Position numbers and translations under genes: made by a program. Under the pieces are notes generated by a model. The model was not told where the DNA came from, ran no database searches, and saw nothing but the letters and a program-made list of their open reading frames with translations. Below, one piece after another: positions 38,115-46,637 of a stretch of 64,000 nucleotides of DNA. Source of the DNA: an uncultured Flavobacteriaceae bacterium. Lineage in GTDB: Bacteria > Bacteroidota > Bacteroidia > Flavobacteriales > Flavobacteriaceae. The first letter of the stretch is position 1, and each line of letters opens with the position of its first letter. The stretch lies in the NCBI GenBank assembly GCA_947486785.1, contig CANKUU010000014.1:1-64000 (forward strand), in the 5' to 3' direction.

Positions 38115-41100
38115 TGTTTTCAAAATATTCCTTTACCTTATTCTGATAACCAGGCTGTAAAGGTAAAGCTTGATAATTCAAAATCTCCGTATGAATCTGA
38201 TATTTTTCAAGACTTGCCGGCCTATCCGTATTAGGTGCATCATAGGTTTGCATATTCGTAGTACTTTCGCGCTCACTCATCTTCCCTTGTTTAAGGGCTG
38301 CATCCTTTAATTTTATAAGCTCATAAGTAATCGTATTTAACTTAGATTTACTCCGATTTGTAATGCCGTTTTCAATCAGTTCATTTTCGAATTCCTCCAT
38401 TTGACGAATCAACTTCTCCGCCAAATTTCTGTCATCAGCGTTAATCATGTTGGCTAATTGTTTCTCTAAGGTGTTTCGGATTTGTTGCTGTTCTTTATAA
38501 ATCTCATAGATCTCTTTCAATTCCTGCTCACCTAAACCTTCAGACCCTCCACTCTTATTGCCATCCTTACCAATACCCCCATTTCCATCAGATTTTCCGC
38601 CATTATTGCCCGAACCAGATCCTTCTTTTTTACCCTGCCTATTACCCTTTCCAGAGCCCTCACCTTCGCCTTGTTTTCCTTTTTGACCATTTCCTGAACC
38701 TTCACCTTCACCCTGTTTTCCTTTCTGACCATTTCCCTGCTCGCCGTTTTCCGGTTTCGATTTTCCACCGCCCTTGCCGTTTAACCTGTCCTTAAGCTCC
38801 TGCTGGCTTTTAATAATAGTTGGCAGCTGAAACCCACCTTGTTCACCCTCTCCCTCACCAGCTTGCATACTCTGCTGCATATTTTCCAATATATTAGCCA
38901 AGAAATCGGACAAACTGTTACTGGCTGTTAAGACGTATTTTTGATAACCTACCCCTTGGTATATTTGGTTTTCAGCTATCGCCTCTAGTGCCTTATCATT
39001 ATTGTAATATACCTCTGCAATTTGCTCATTAACAAACTCAGAAAGCTCAGCGCGACGTAACGACAATGAAAATAAACTGTCATCAATATGTTCAAACAAC
39101 TTTCGTAATTCTTGTTGCTGGCGAATGCTAGTAGCATATTCTGTGTAATTCTGCTTTGCGCTGCCAAGCTCCTCGTATAAAGATTCTTGTTTAAAAGAAA
39201 AAGTAACAAGGTTATCTAGTATTTGTCGTAACATACTTGCGTCTTCGGTTACGGTACTGCCACCAGCAGCTGACGCAGATTTTTGTAGCGACTGACTCAT
39301 CTCCTTTAGTTTCTGAGCTGCCGAACGCTGCCTGTTCTTAGCATCTTTAGCACTCGTCTGCTTCTGTGACTCTTTACCTAATTTGTCCGCTTGTTCATGT
39401 TTCTCTATTTCCTCAAGCGCTTTTTCTTGATCTTCCTTAACCGAATCTTCTTTTGCTTTATTAGAAGAAAGTTCTAAGGGCCGCTTTAGCGATTTATTAT
39501 CCTTAATAAGCTCCTCTAAATCTTTTGTTAACTGATCAAACTTTTTATTTAGATTTTCTTGATCCAATTTAGATATTGTATCCTCCAAATCTTTTTCTGC
39601 CAGCTTTTGCTGCTCCTCAGCAATGTGCTCTAAATCTTTAGCAAGTTGTGAAGCCTTTTCCCGAACATAATAAGCTTTTGTAAGTTCTACCAACTGCTCT
39701 AGATTACGCTCGCTACTTTGCTGTTTCTTTGCAATTTCATCTAATCGCTTAGTTAACTCCTCTTTATTAATTTTATCTGCGATCTTATTTAATTCATTTA
39801 ACAGCTTTTGATTTTTACGCGCCTTAAGTTCTTGACGCTCTAACCTTTCTTTTAACAGCTTGTTGGCTAAGTTATCTGATTCACTCTTTTCAAGATTATC
39901 CTTGAGTTGACGCGTAAATTTTTGCATTAACTGCTCTTGTTGCTCTTGCTTTTGCAAATACTCCTTTACCTGACTATAATCGTTAAAATTTAGTTTGCCT
40001 TTCTCCTTTTGATTTTTACTTAACTCCTTTAAGTTTTCCTTTTGCTCTTTAAATTTCACTAAAGATTTGTCTACATTTTTAATGATCGCCTGTTGCTTAT
40101 CCAACACACTATTTTTCAATTGGTTCTTATCTAGCAGTGCAGCGCTAAAACTATCGCTACGGGATACTTTACCACCGTTTATGGCGTCATTATCAATTGC
40201 CTCGAAGTAAAAACTATACGATTTGCCACTATCCAATTTAAGACCCGTGGGAAAAGTATAATAAAATTGCTTGAAGTTTAAATTAGGGCGATGAAGGGTA
40301 ACAACTTGTTTATCATTAGGTTGCTCATCTGCAAAACAAACGACTCGAATATGACTAACCGCATAATCATCTGCCGCTATGCCCACATAATACGAGGTAT
40401 TTAAATTAAGAGAGTCTAAAACTTGTTCCACCTTTATGGAAGGTGAGGCATCCTTTATGACCTGAAAACGATAGGATAATTTTTCGTACTCCTGTACACT
40501 AAGGTTTGAGGTGCTAATTTGATAATCCATATCCGAAAAAACGGTGGTGACAAATTTAAACCGATCGTTATTTTTAGTGAACGAAACTACCGAATCATTA
40601 CTACTAAAAGCAATAGTATCCGCATCTTTTGCTAAAATATCAACGGAGATTTTTGTACCCTCTAGCACTACTGCATTACCCGTACTCTTTATCAATTCTT
40701 TGCCTCGTTTTGTATACGGTGGGTACTCTAAGACCATTTCAAAATTCTGAATAACCGGCGTTTTTAACGCCTGAAGCTCATACTGCCTAGATACCACATC
40801 ATTGGCGGCGAAATAGAACTGTGTAGTCCGTAATGGAGGAGTAAAGGTGTATTGGTAAACCCCCTTTGTTTGTTGTAATGCATAAGATTTACCCTCTACG
40901 ACAATAGCGATGTCTTGAGGGCGAACTTTTCCTTCTGTAATTACCTGAATGGTTACCGATTCAGAATCGAGTACTTCCAAATCTGTGGTAATCAGCTTAA
41001 ATGAAAAAGGCGCTGGAGGCTCGTAAGCGACGTCATAATTTACGACCCTATTAAAAGAACTAAAAAATTCATTAATATTTCCACTAGACCATATCACCAA

Positions 41101-41589
41101 AATTAATAGGGCAGGTATAACCAAATACCTCAGATACTTTAAGTTCTCTTTAAAATCTACAGCCTTTGTAAACGCTATAGTACTTAAATTATCTGAACGC
41201 TGTTTGATGCTTGCCAACAACAACTCTGATTGGTTGGCATCTTCACTTAAATCTAAGAGGTTTAATAATTTATCGCCAACCTCAGGAAAATGCTTTCCAA
41301 TCAAAACAGAAGCCTCTTTGTTAGTGATGCCCTTTTTAAGTTTTAACAAGTAAAACAGCGGGCGCACTATGTAACGAAAAAGTAAATAGGCTTCTAAAGC
41401 CAAACCTAATAAAAACAGAAGTAAACGCCCTGTACTACTAAGCCATAGCCAATACTCAACACTTAAAACGGCAATTAACAATAAAACTCCAAATGCTAGA
41501 AATAACAAAACGCCTCCTAGCAGTACTTTTGTGTAGTACTTTTTACTGAAGACTTCTAGCTTTACGAGTATGTGATTAAAACTATTCAA
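38107..41589 (-). CDS. DUF4175 family large membrane-anchored coiled-coil protein
   Basis: A 1160-residue protein. Three hydrophobic helices lie in the first ~170 residues (about 22-42, 50-68, 152-168). A beta-rich region (about 190-480) follows, with PPAPFSFKLITTDLEVLDSE and MVLEYPPYTKRG, then a very long charged coiled coil (about 500-760), then a glycine/lysine/glutamate-rich low-complexity part (about 945-1030) and a short C-terminal helix region. This layout is DUF4175, conserved in Bacteroidota and of unknown role, probably a scaffold in the inner membrane facing the periplasm. The start is a TTG at 41589; no better ATG is near. ybeY and mnmG follow in the same direction. Confidence 0.88.
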   Translation of the reverse strand: MNSFNHILVKLEVFSKKYYTKVLLGGVLLFLAFGVLLLIAVLSVEYWLWLSSTGRLLLFLLGLALEAYLLFRYIVRPLFYLLKLKKGITNKEASVLIGKHFPEVGDKLLNLLDLSEDANQSELLLASIKQRSDNLSTIAFTKAVDFKENLKYLRYLVIPALLILVIWSSGNINEFFSSFNRVVNYDVAYEPPAPFSFKLITTDLEVLDSESVTIQVITEGKVRPQDIAIVVEGKSYALQQTKGVYQYTFTPPLRTTQFYFAANDVVSRQYELQALKTPVIQNFEMVLEYPPYTKRGKELIKSTGNAVVLEGTKISVDILAKDADTIAFSSNDSVVSFTKNNDRFKFVTTVFSDMDYQISTSNLSVQEYEKLSYRFQVIKDASPSIKVEQVLDSLNLNTSYYVGIAADDYAVSHIRVVCFADEQPNDKQVVTLHRPNLNFKQFYYTFPTGLKLDSGKSYSFYFEAIDNDAINGGKVSRSDSFSAALLDKNQLKNSVLDKQQAIIKNVDKSLVKFKEQKENLKELSKNQKEKGKLNFNDYSQVKEYLQKQEQQEQLMQKFTRQLKDNLEKSESDNLANKLLKERLERQELKARKNQKLLNELNKIADKINKEELTKRLDEIAKKQQSSERNLEQLVELTKAYYVREKASQLAKDLEHIAEEQQKLAEKDLEDTISKLDQENLNKKFDQLTKDLEELIKDNKSLKRPLELSSNKAKEDSVKEDQEKALEEIEKHEQADKLGKESQKQTSAKDAKNRQRSAAQKLKEMSQSLQKSASAAGGSTVTEDASMLRQILDNLVTFSFKQESLYEELGSAKQNYTEYATSIRQQQELRKLFEHIDDSLFSLSLRRAELSEFVNEQIAEVYYNNDKALEAIAENQIYQGVGYQKYVLTASNSLSDFLANILENMQQSMQAGEGEGEQGGFQLPTIIKSQQELKDRLNGKGGGKSKPENGEQGNGQKGKQGEGEGSGNGQKGKQGEGEGSGKGNRQGKKEGSGSGNNGGKSDGNGGIGKDGNKSGGSEGLGEQELKEIYEIYKEQQQIRNTLEKQLANMINADDRNLAEKLIRQMEEFENELIENGITNRSKSKLNTITYELIKLKDAALKQGKMSERESTTNMQTYDAPNTDRPASLEKYQIHTEILNYQALPLQPGYQNKVKEYFENND
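38651..38734. repeat. Two 42-bp tandem repeats in the DUF4175 gene
   Basis: Copies at 38651-38692 and 38693-38734 encode NGQKGKQGEGEGSG twice within the glycine-rich region of the DUF4175 protein. The copies differ by a few mostly silent bases. In-frame unit length means copy number can change without a frameshift. Confidence 0.85.
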
Positions 41590-41959
41590 TGTATAAATCT
41601 ATTGGTGACAAGGTACTTAATATCACAAATTTAAGCATCAAATATTTGTTATGACACTTATGCTAGGGGTTTTAAAATACCTATCGGAACAAAAACCTGT
41701 ATCCGTACCTATGAAAAACCAATAGTATGGCTATTTTAGGCATCGTAAATTAATGGAAAGTTCCTTCATATGCTATATACCGAAACGAGAAACACTTTGC
41801 AGTATATTCGGTTTAACCAAAAGCAAACACCCCATTTAATGACAACAAAAAAAATTATTACCTCATATAAGCGTATGCTTGCGCTAGTAACAAAATTACC
41901 TTTACCAATATTAACTATAAGCGCAGTCTTTGTAAAACCCATTGGCTTTATGTAATTCG
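41590..41959. other. Divergent promoter gap between DUF4175 and gltX
   Basis: About 370 bases between divergent genes. Short open frames on both strands (41766-42026 minus, 41770-41955 plus) overlap one another and look like chance. No RNA gene seen. It must contain both promoters; the gltX one is listed separately. Confidence 0.5.
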
Positions 41960-41967
41960 TATCTTTG
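41960..41967 (+). promoter_or_regulatory. -7 box TATCTTTG upstream of gltX
   Basis: TATCTTTG matches TAnnTTTG and ends 19 bases before the ATG at 41987. It lies downstream of the alternative TTG start at 41942, which supports the ATG as the true start. Confidence 0.6.
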
Positions 41968-41986
41968 TTGCCTAAATCCAAAAAAC

Positions 41987-43492
41987 ATGAATAAGAAAAT
42001 ACGTGTTCGTTTTGCGCCAAGCCCAACAGGTCCTCTTCATATTGGAGGAGTACGCACGGCGTTATTCAATTATTTGTTTGCTAAAAAACACGGTGGCGAT
42101 TTCATCTTAAGAATTGAAGATACTGATCAGCGACGTTATGTTGAAGGGGCCGAACAATATATTATTGAAGCCTTAAATTGGTGCGGTATGGCCTTTGATG
42201 AAGGTCCAGGAACAGATGGGGCTTACGGGCCTTATAGACAAAGTGAACGAAAGCACCTATACAAAGCCTACGCAGATGAACTTATTGCAAAAGGTAAAGC
42301 ATATTATGCATTTGATACGGCAGAAAACCTCGATTTTCACAGAAAAGATCACGAATTAAAAGGGAAAACATTTATCTATAATTGGCATAATCGCTTAAAA
42401 CTGAATAATTCTTTATCCCTTTCAACTGCAGAAGTACAACAGAAACTGATAGACAAAGAAGATTACGTTATTCGTTTTAAGTGCGAACAAAACCAAAAAT
42501 TAATCTTGAATGACAGCATACGCGGTGAAATGCATATTGACACCTCCACTTTAGACGATAAAGTTCTATTTAAAAGTGATGGTATGCCCACTTATCATTT
42601 AGCCAATATAGTAGACGATCATCTGATGAAAATCACCCATGTTATTCGAGGTGAAGAATGGTTACCTTCTTTAGCCTTACACCAATTGCTATATAATGCC
42701 TTCGGCTGGGATGCCCCAGAGTTTGCACACCTTCCATTACTATTAAAACCTGTTGGAAAAGGCAAACTAAGTAAGCGCGATGGAGAAAAACTAGGGTTTC
42801 CGGTATTTCCGTTAGCATGGGAAAACTCAGCGGGATATAAAGAGGAAGGCTATTTTTCAGAAACAGTAATCAACTTTTTGGCCTTGTTAGGGTGGAATCC
42901 TGGTACCGAACAAGAACTCTTTAGTCTTAAAGAACTGATCAATGAGTTTAGCTTAGCACGGGTAAATAAGTCCGGTGCACGTTTCGACCCTGATAAAACC
43001 AAATGGTATAATCATCAGTATTTACAAAAAAAATCAGATTCAGAATTGGCCTCTTTATTTAAGGAAGAAATTAAAACTAAAAATTTAGGTCCCATAAAAA
43101 AAAATGAAGACTACCTCAAACGGGTAGTTGGCTTAACAAAAGAACGTGCCAATTTTGTATCAGAGTTCTGGAACCTATCTAGCTATTTCTTTGTTGCCCC
43201 ATCCTCTTACAACGAAAAGGCTCTAAAAAAACAATGGAAAGAGGGTACTGCCAACATAATGAACCAATTGGTATATTTACTTGAAACCATTACAGATTTC
43301 TCCTCAGAAAATGTTGAAAAGTTAGTAAAATTATGGATTAGCGATAAAGAGCTCTCTTTTGGAAAAGTGATGCCTCCTCTTCGTTTAGTTATTGTTGGCG
43401 ATATGAAAGGTCCACATATTTTTGACATACTCGCGATGATTGGCAAAGAAGAAAGTATTGCACGTATTAAAAAAGCAATAAGCACCTTGTAA
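41987..43492 (+). CDS. gltX: Glutamate--tRNA ligase
   Basis: A 501-residue class I aminoacyl-tRNA synthetase from the ATG at 41987 (MNKKIRVRFAPSPTGPLHIG). The HIGH motif is HIGG and the KMSKS motif is KLSKRDG; RGEEWLPSLALHQLLY and FPVFPL segments are standard for GluRS. A longer frame begins at a TTG (41942), but a promoter box lies between the two starts. GlnRS is also encoded in the window (glnS), so this GluRS need not mischarge tRNA-Gln. The SPFH-protein gene follows by 73 bases in the same direction. Confidence 0.97.
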   Translation: MNKKIRVRFAPSPTGPLHIGGVRTALFNYLFAKKHGGDFILRIEDTDQRRYVEGAEQYIIEALNWCGMAFDEGPGTDGAYGPYRQSERKHLYKAYADELIAKGKAYYAFDTAENLDFHRKDHELKGKTFIYNWHNRLKLNNSLSLSTAEVQQKLIDKEDYVIRFKCEQNQKLILNDSIRGEMHIDTSTLDDKVLFKSDGMPTYHLANIVDDHLMKITHVIRGEEWLPSLALHQLLYNAFGWDAPEFAHLPLLLKPVGKGKLSKRDGEKLGFPVFPLAWENSAGYKEEGYFSETVINFLALLGWNPGTEQELFSLKELINEFSLARVNKSGARFDPDKTKWYNHQYLQKKSDSELASLFKEEIKTKNLGPIKKNEDYLKRVVGLTKERANFVSEFWNLSSYFFVAPSSYNEKALKKQWKEGTANIMNQLVYLLETITDFSSENVEKLVKLWISDKELSFGKVMPPLRLVIVGDMKGPHIFDILAMIGKEESIARIKKAISTL

Positions 43493-43565
43493 CAAATACC
43501 ACTATTCTGCTACCAATACATAAATGATTACGTATATTTAGTTATTAACCATAAAACCAATACCT

Positions 43566-44486
43566 ATGACCATCTTAATTCCAATTATTTTCTTCACCAT
43601 TTTCATTTGTATCTCTGCATTGTTCATTGTTAAACAACAAACAGCAGTAATTATTGAGCGTTTTGGCAAGTTTCATAGTATTAGACAATCTGGTTTACAC
43701 GTAAAAATTCCACTAGTAGATCGTATTTCTGGACGTTTAAGTCTTAAAATTCAGCAGTTAGATGTTATCGTTGAAACTAAAACTAAAGATGATGTATTTG
43801 TACGCCTAAAAATTTCAGTACAATACAAAGTAATTAAAAACAAGGTATATGATGCCTTTTACAAGTTAGATTATCCTCATGACCAAATTACATCATACGT
43901 TTTTGATGTCGTACGTGCTGAAGTGCCAAAAATGATTCTTGATGACGTCTTTTTAAAGAAAGATGATATTGCAATTGCTGTAAAACGTGAGCTCAATGAA
44001 GCAATGATGGATTATGGCTATGATATTATCAAAACCCTAGTAACTGATATTGACCCAGATGCTCAAGTAAAAGAGGCTATGAATCGCATTAACGCTTCGG
44101 AAAGAGAAAAAATTGCAGCGCAGTTTGAAGGGGATGCTGCTCGAATTTTGATTGTTGAAAAAGCAAAAGCAGAGGCAGAGAGTAAAAGGCTTCAAGGCCA
44201 AGGAATTGCAGATCAAAGAAGAGAAATTGCTAGAGGATTAGAAGAATCTGTAGAGGTGTTAAACAAAGTAGGTATTAATTCGCAAGAAGCATCTGCCTTA
44301 ATTGTAGTGACTCAACACTATGACACTTTACAATCTATTGGACAAGAAACAAATAGTAATTTAATTTTACTTCCAAATTCTCCACAAGCTGGTAGTCAAA
44401 TGTTGAATGATATGGTAGCAAGCTTTACAGCTAGTAACCAAATTGGGGAGGCAATGCGAAAGGCTAAGCCCAAAAAGAGTTCATAG
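43566..44486 (+). CDS. SPFH/band 7 membrane protein (stomatin/QmcA-like)
   Basis: A 306-residue protein with an N-terminal membrane helix (2-22, ILIPIIFFTIFICISALFIV), an SPFH domain (about 25-190: QQTAVIIERFGKFHSIRQSG, LSLKIQQLDVIVETKTKDDV, DVVRAEVPKMILDDVFLKK) and a coiled-coil tail (about 190-245, ASEREKIAAQFEGDAARILI with many Ala/Glu/Lys residues). Such proteins form large membrane-bound rings or scaffolds in lipid microdomains and often interact with FtsH-type proteases. No NfeD-type partner is adjacent. A strong terminator ends the gltX-SPFH unit. Confidence 0.93.
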   Translation: MTILIPIIFFTIFICISALFIVKQQTAVIIERFGKFHSIRQSGLHVKIPLVDRISGRLSLKIQQLDVIVETKTKDDVFVRLKISVQYKVIKNKVYDAFYKLDYPHDQITSYVFDVVRAEVPKMILDDVFLKKDDIAIAVKRELNEAMMDYGYDIIKTLVTDIDPDAQVKEAMNRINASEREKIAAQFEGDAARILIVEKAKAEAESKRLQGQGIADQRREIARGLEESVEVLNKVGINSQEASALIVVTQHYDTLQSIGQETNSNLILLPNSPQAGSQMLNDMVASFTASNQIGEAMRKAKPKKSS

Positions 44487-44503
44487 CGTTCCATAAAATA
44501 TCT

Positions 44504-44538
44504 AAAAACCCGATACATAGCCATGTATCGGGTTTTTT
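44504..44538 (+). terminator. Terminator after the SPFH gene
   Basis: CCCGATACAT (44509-44518) pairs with ATGTATCGGG (44523-44532) around loop AGCC; flanking As and Ts extend the stem, and a T run ends at 44538. Confidence 0.92.
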
Positions 44539-44697
44539 ATTTCAATAAAGCTAAAAGCTTATTCCTGTTCGCGCCTAATCGCGTGGGCACTATATTATAC
44601 CATTACAATCAAAAAATGTCTCTAAAACGGCTTATTTAAAACCATTTTCAATAGAAAATACCAATTGATATATTTTAAAATATAGGTAACTTCTATA

Positions 44698-46380
44698 CTA
44701 TTGTTTGCTACTAATTTTTGCCCAAGAATCTCGTAAGCCAACCGTTCTATTAAAAACTAGCTTCGTAGCAGTTGTATCAGGATCGACACAGAAATAGCCC
44801 ATTCGTTGAAACTGAACCTGATCACCAATTTGTGCTTTCTTTAGACTTGGTTCTAAATATCCTGTTATAACTTCAAGCGAACTTGGATTCACAAATTCCA
44901 TAAAATCTTTTTCTTTATGAGTATCAGGACTTTCATCTGTAAACAAACGATCATATAACCGTACCTCTGCTTCCACAGCATGGGATACCGAAACCCAATG
45001 CAAAGTTCCTTTTACCTTTCTTAAGCTTTCCTCTGAACCACTACCACTTTTACTCTTAGGATCATAAGTACACTGTACCTCAATGATGTTACCGTCTTTA
45101 TCTTTTGTACAACTCTCTGCTTTAATTATATAGGCATTTTTTAAGCGTACCTCGCCACCTAGTTTAAGACGAAAAAACTTCTTATTGGCTTCCTCCTTAA
45201 AATCAGCCTTTTCGATATAAATCTCCTTTGAAAAAGGAACCTTTCTGTAACCAGCGTCTTCATTACCTGGGTTATTTTCTGCATCTAACCATTCCTCTCC
45301 ATCCGGATAGTTTGTAATCACCACTTTCAGGGGATCTAAAACACCCATAACTCTCGGTGCTACCTTGTTTAGATGATCGCGTACTTGAAATTCTAGTAAT
45401 GAAACGTCAATTAGGTTGTCTCGTTTACCAATACCAATGGTATCCGCAAAATTCCGAATAGCTTCAGGGGAGTAACCTCTTCTTCGTAAACCAGAAATGG
45501 TTGGCATTCGTGGATCGTCCCAACTATCTACTATACCCTCTTCCACCAATCTGGCAAGTTTTCTTTTACTAACCACGGTATGGCTAAGATTTCTTCTTGC
45601 AAATTCGCGCTGTTTAGGACGTACCTTATTTGTTTCTACCACCTGATTTAAAAACCAATCGTATAATTCGCGATGCATAGCAAACTCTAGTGTACACAAC
45701 GAGTGTGATACCTGTTCAATATAATCACTTTCACCATGCGTCCAATCGTACATTGGATAAATACACCAATCAGTATTTGTTCGATGATGTGCTTTATGTA
45801 GTACGCGATACATAATTGGGTCTCGCATTAACATATTTGAAGAGCTCATATCTATCTTTGCTCTAAGCGCATGTTTGCCTTCTTGAAACTTACCCATCTT
45901 CATATCTTGAAAGAGCTCTAAGTTTTCTGCTACAGAACGATTTCGAAAAGGACTCTCAACCCCTGGTTCAGTAGGAGTTCCTTTTTGAGCGGCCATTTCT
46001 TCTGCAGATTGGCTATCTACATAAGCCTTACCATTCTTTATAAGCACAAGCGCCCAGTCATACAACTGTTGAAAGTAATCTGAAGCATACCTTTCGGTAT
46101 CCCACTTATATCCTAACCATTCAACGTCTCTTTTTATAGCGTCTACAAACTCCTGTTCTTCTTTATCGGGGTTGGTATCGTCAAATCTCAGGTTTACAGG
46201 TGCATTATAACGCAAACCCAAACCAAAATTTAAACATATTGAGCTCGCATGGCCGATATGTAAATATCCATTTGGCTCTGGTGGAAATCGAAAGCGCAAA
46301 GCGCGCTGTGGAAAACCATTTTTTAAATCTTCTTCAATTATATGTTCCAAAAAATTTAATGGCCTACTAGAATCGCTCAT
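44698..46380 (-). CDS. glnS: Glutamine--tRNA ligase
   Basis: A 560-residue synthetase from the ATG at 46380 (MSDSSRPLNFLEHIIEEDL). FPPEPNGYLHIGHASSICLN contains the HIGH motif, VVSKRKLARLV the KMSKS-like motif, and DWCIYPMYDWTHGESDYIEQ is diagnostic of GlnRS. The C-terminal beta-barrel region includes RFFCVD-type FQRMGYFCVDPD. GlnRS is scattered among bacteria and its presence indicates direct charging of tRNA-Gln. The frame extends upstream to a TTG at 46437, but a -7 box lies between. Confidence 0.97.
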   Translation of the reverse strand: MSDSSRPLNFLEHIIEEDLKNGFPQRALRFRFPPEPNGYLHIGHASSICLNFGLGLRYNAPVNLRFDDTNPDKEEQEFVDAIKRDVEWLGYKWDTERYASDYFQQLYDWALVLIKNGKAYVDSQSAEEMAAQKGTPTEPGVESPFRNRSVAENLELFQDMKMGKFQEGKHALRAKIDMSSSNMLMRDPIMYRVLHKAHHRTNTDWCIYPMYDWTHGESDYIEQVSHSLCTLEFAMHRELYDWFLNQVVETNKVRPKQREFARRNLSHTVVSKRKLARLVEEGIVDSWDDPRMPTISGLRRRGYSPEAIRNFADTIGIGKRDNLIDVSLLEFQVRDHLNKVAPRVMGVLDPLKVVITNYPDGEEWLDAENNPGNEDAGYRKVPFSKEIYIEKADFKEEANKKFFRLKLGGEVRLKNAYIIKAESCTKDKDGNIIEVQCTYDPKSKSGSGSEESLRKVKGTLHWVSVSHAVEAEVRLYDRLFTDESPDTHKEKDFMEFVNPSSLEVITGYLEPSLKKAQIGDQVQFQRMGYFCVDPDTTATKLVFNRTVGLRDSWAKISSKQ

Positions 46381-46400
46381 ACTCTCTAATTTTAGGTCAA

Positions 46401-46408
46401 CAAAGGTA
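46401..46408 (-). promoter_or_regulatory. -7 box TACCTTTG upstream of glnS
   Basis: On the minus strand TACCTTTG matches TAnnTTTG 20 bases before the ATG at 46380. It would exclude the TTG start at 46437. No well-spaced -33 element is obvious. Confidence 0.5.
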
Positions 46409-46637
46409 GCTAAATTGTCAGAATTAGCTACTAACAATTAAAGCTAGCATACAAATAAAGCCGTTTTACAACAGGTTTTTAATACGATACAACAATAAAT
46501 TTTTACTACTAATAATTTAAAACATCTTTGTTTGTGAATACTTGTTTAGCTGGTATTTTTCTAAAATTGAGTTAAAAAAACTCACTTTTAAAAACACGAG
46601 TAACGATTTCAAAGGGCGTTCCCAACATAAAATATTT

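Noticed and set aside
41766-42026. Overlapping short open frames on both strands upstream of gltX
   Set aside because: They overlap each other and the gltX start, show no family resemblance and have unusual composition; chance frames in a divergent promoter region.
44669-44684. 16-bp palindrome of A and T only, next to the glnS stop
   Set aside because: Pure A/T palindromes are common at this base composition; there is no GC stem or T run to make a terminator.
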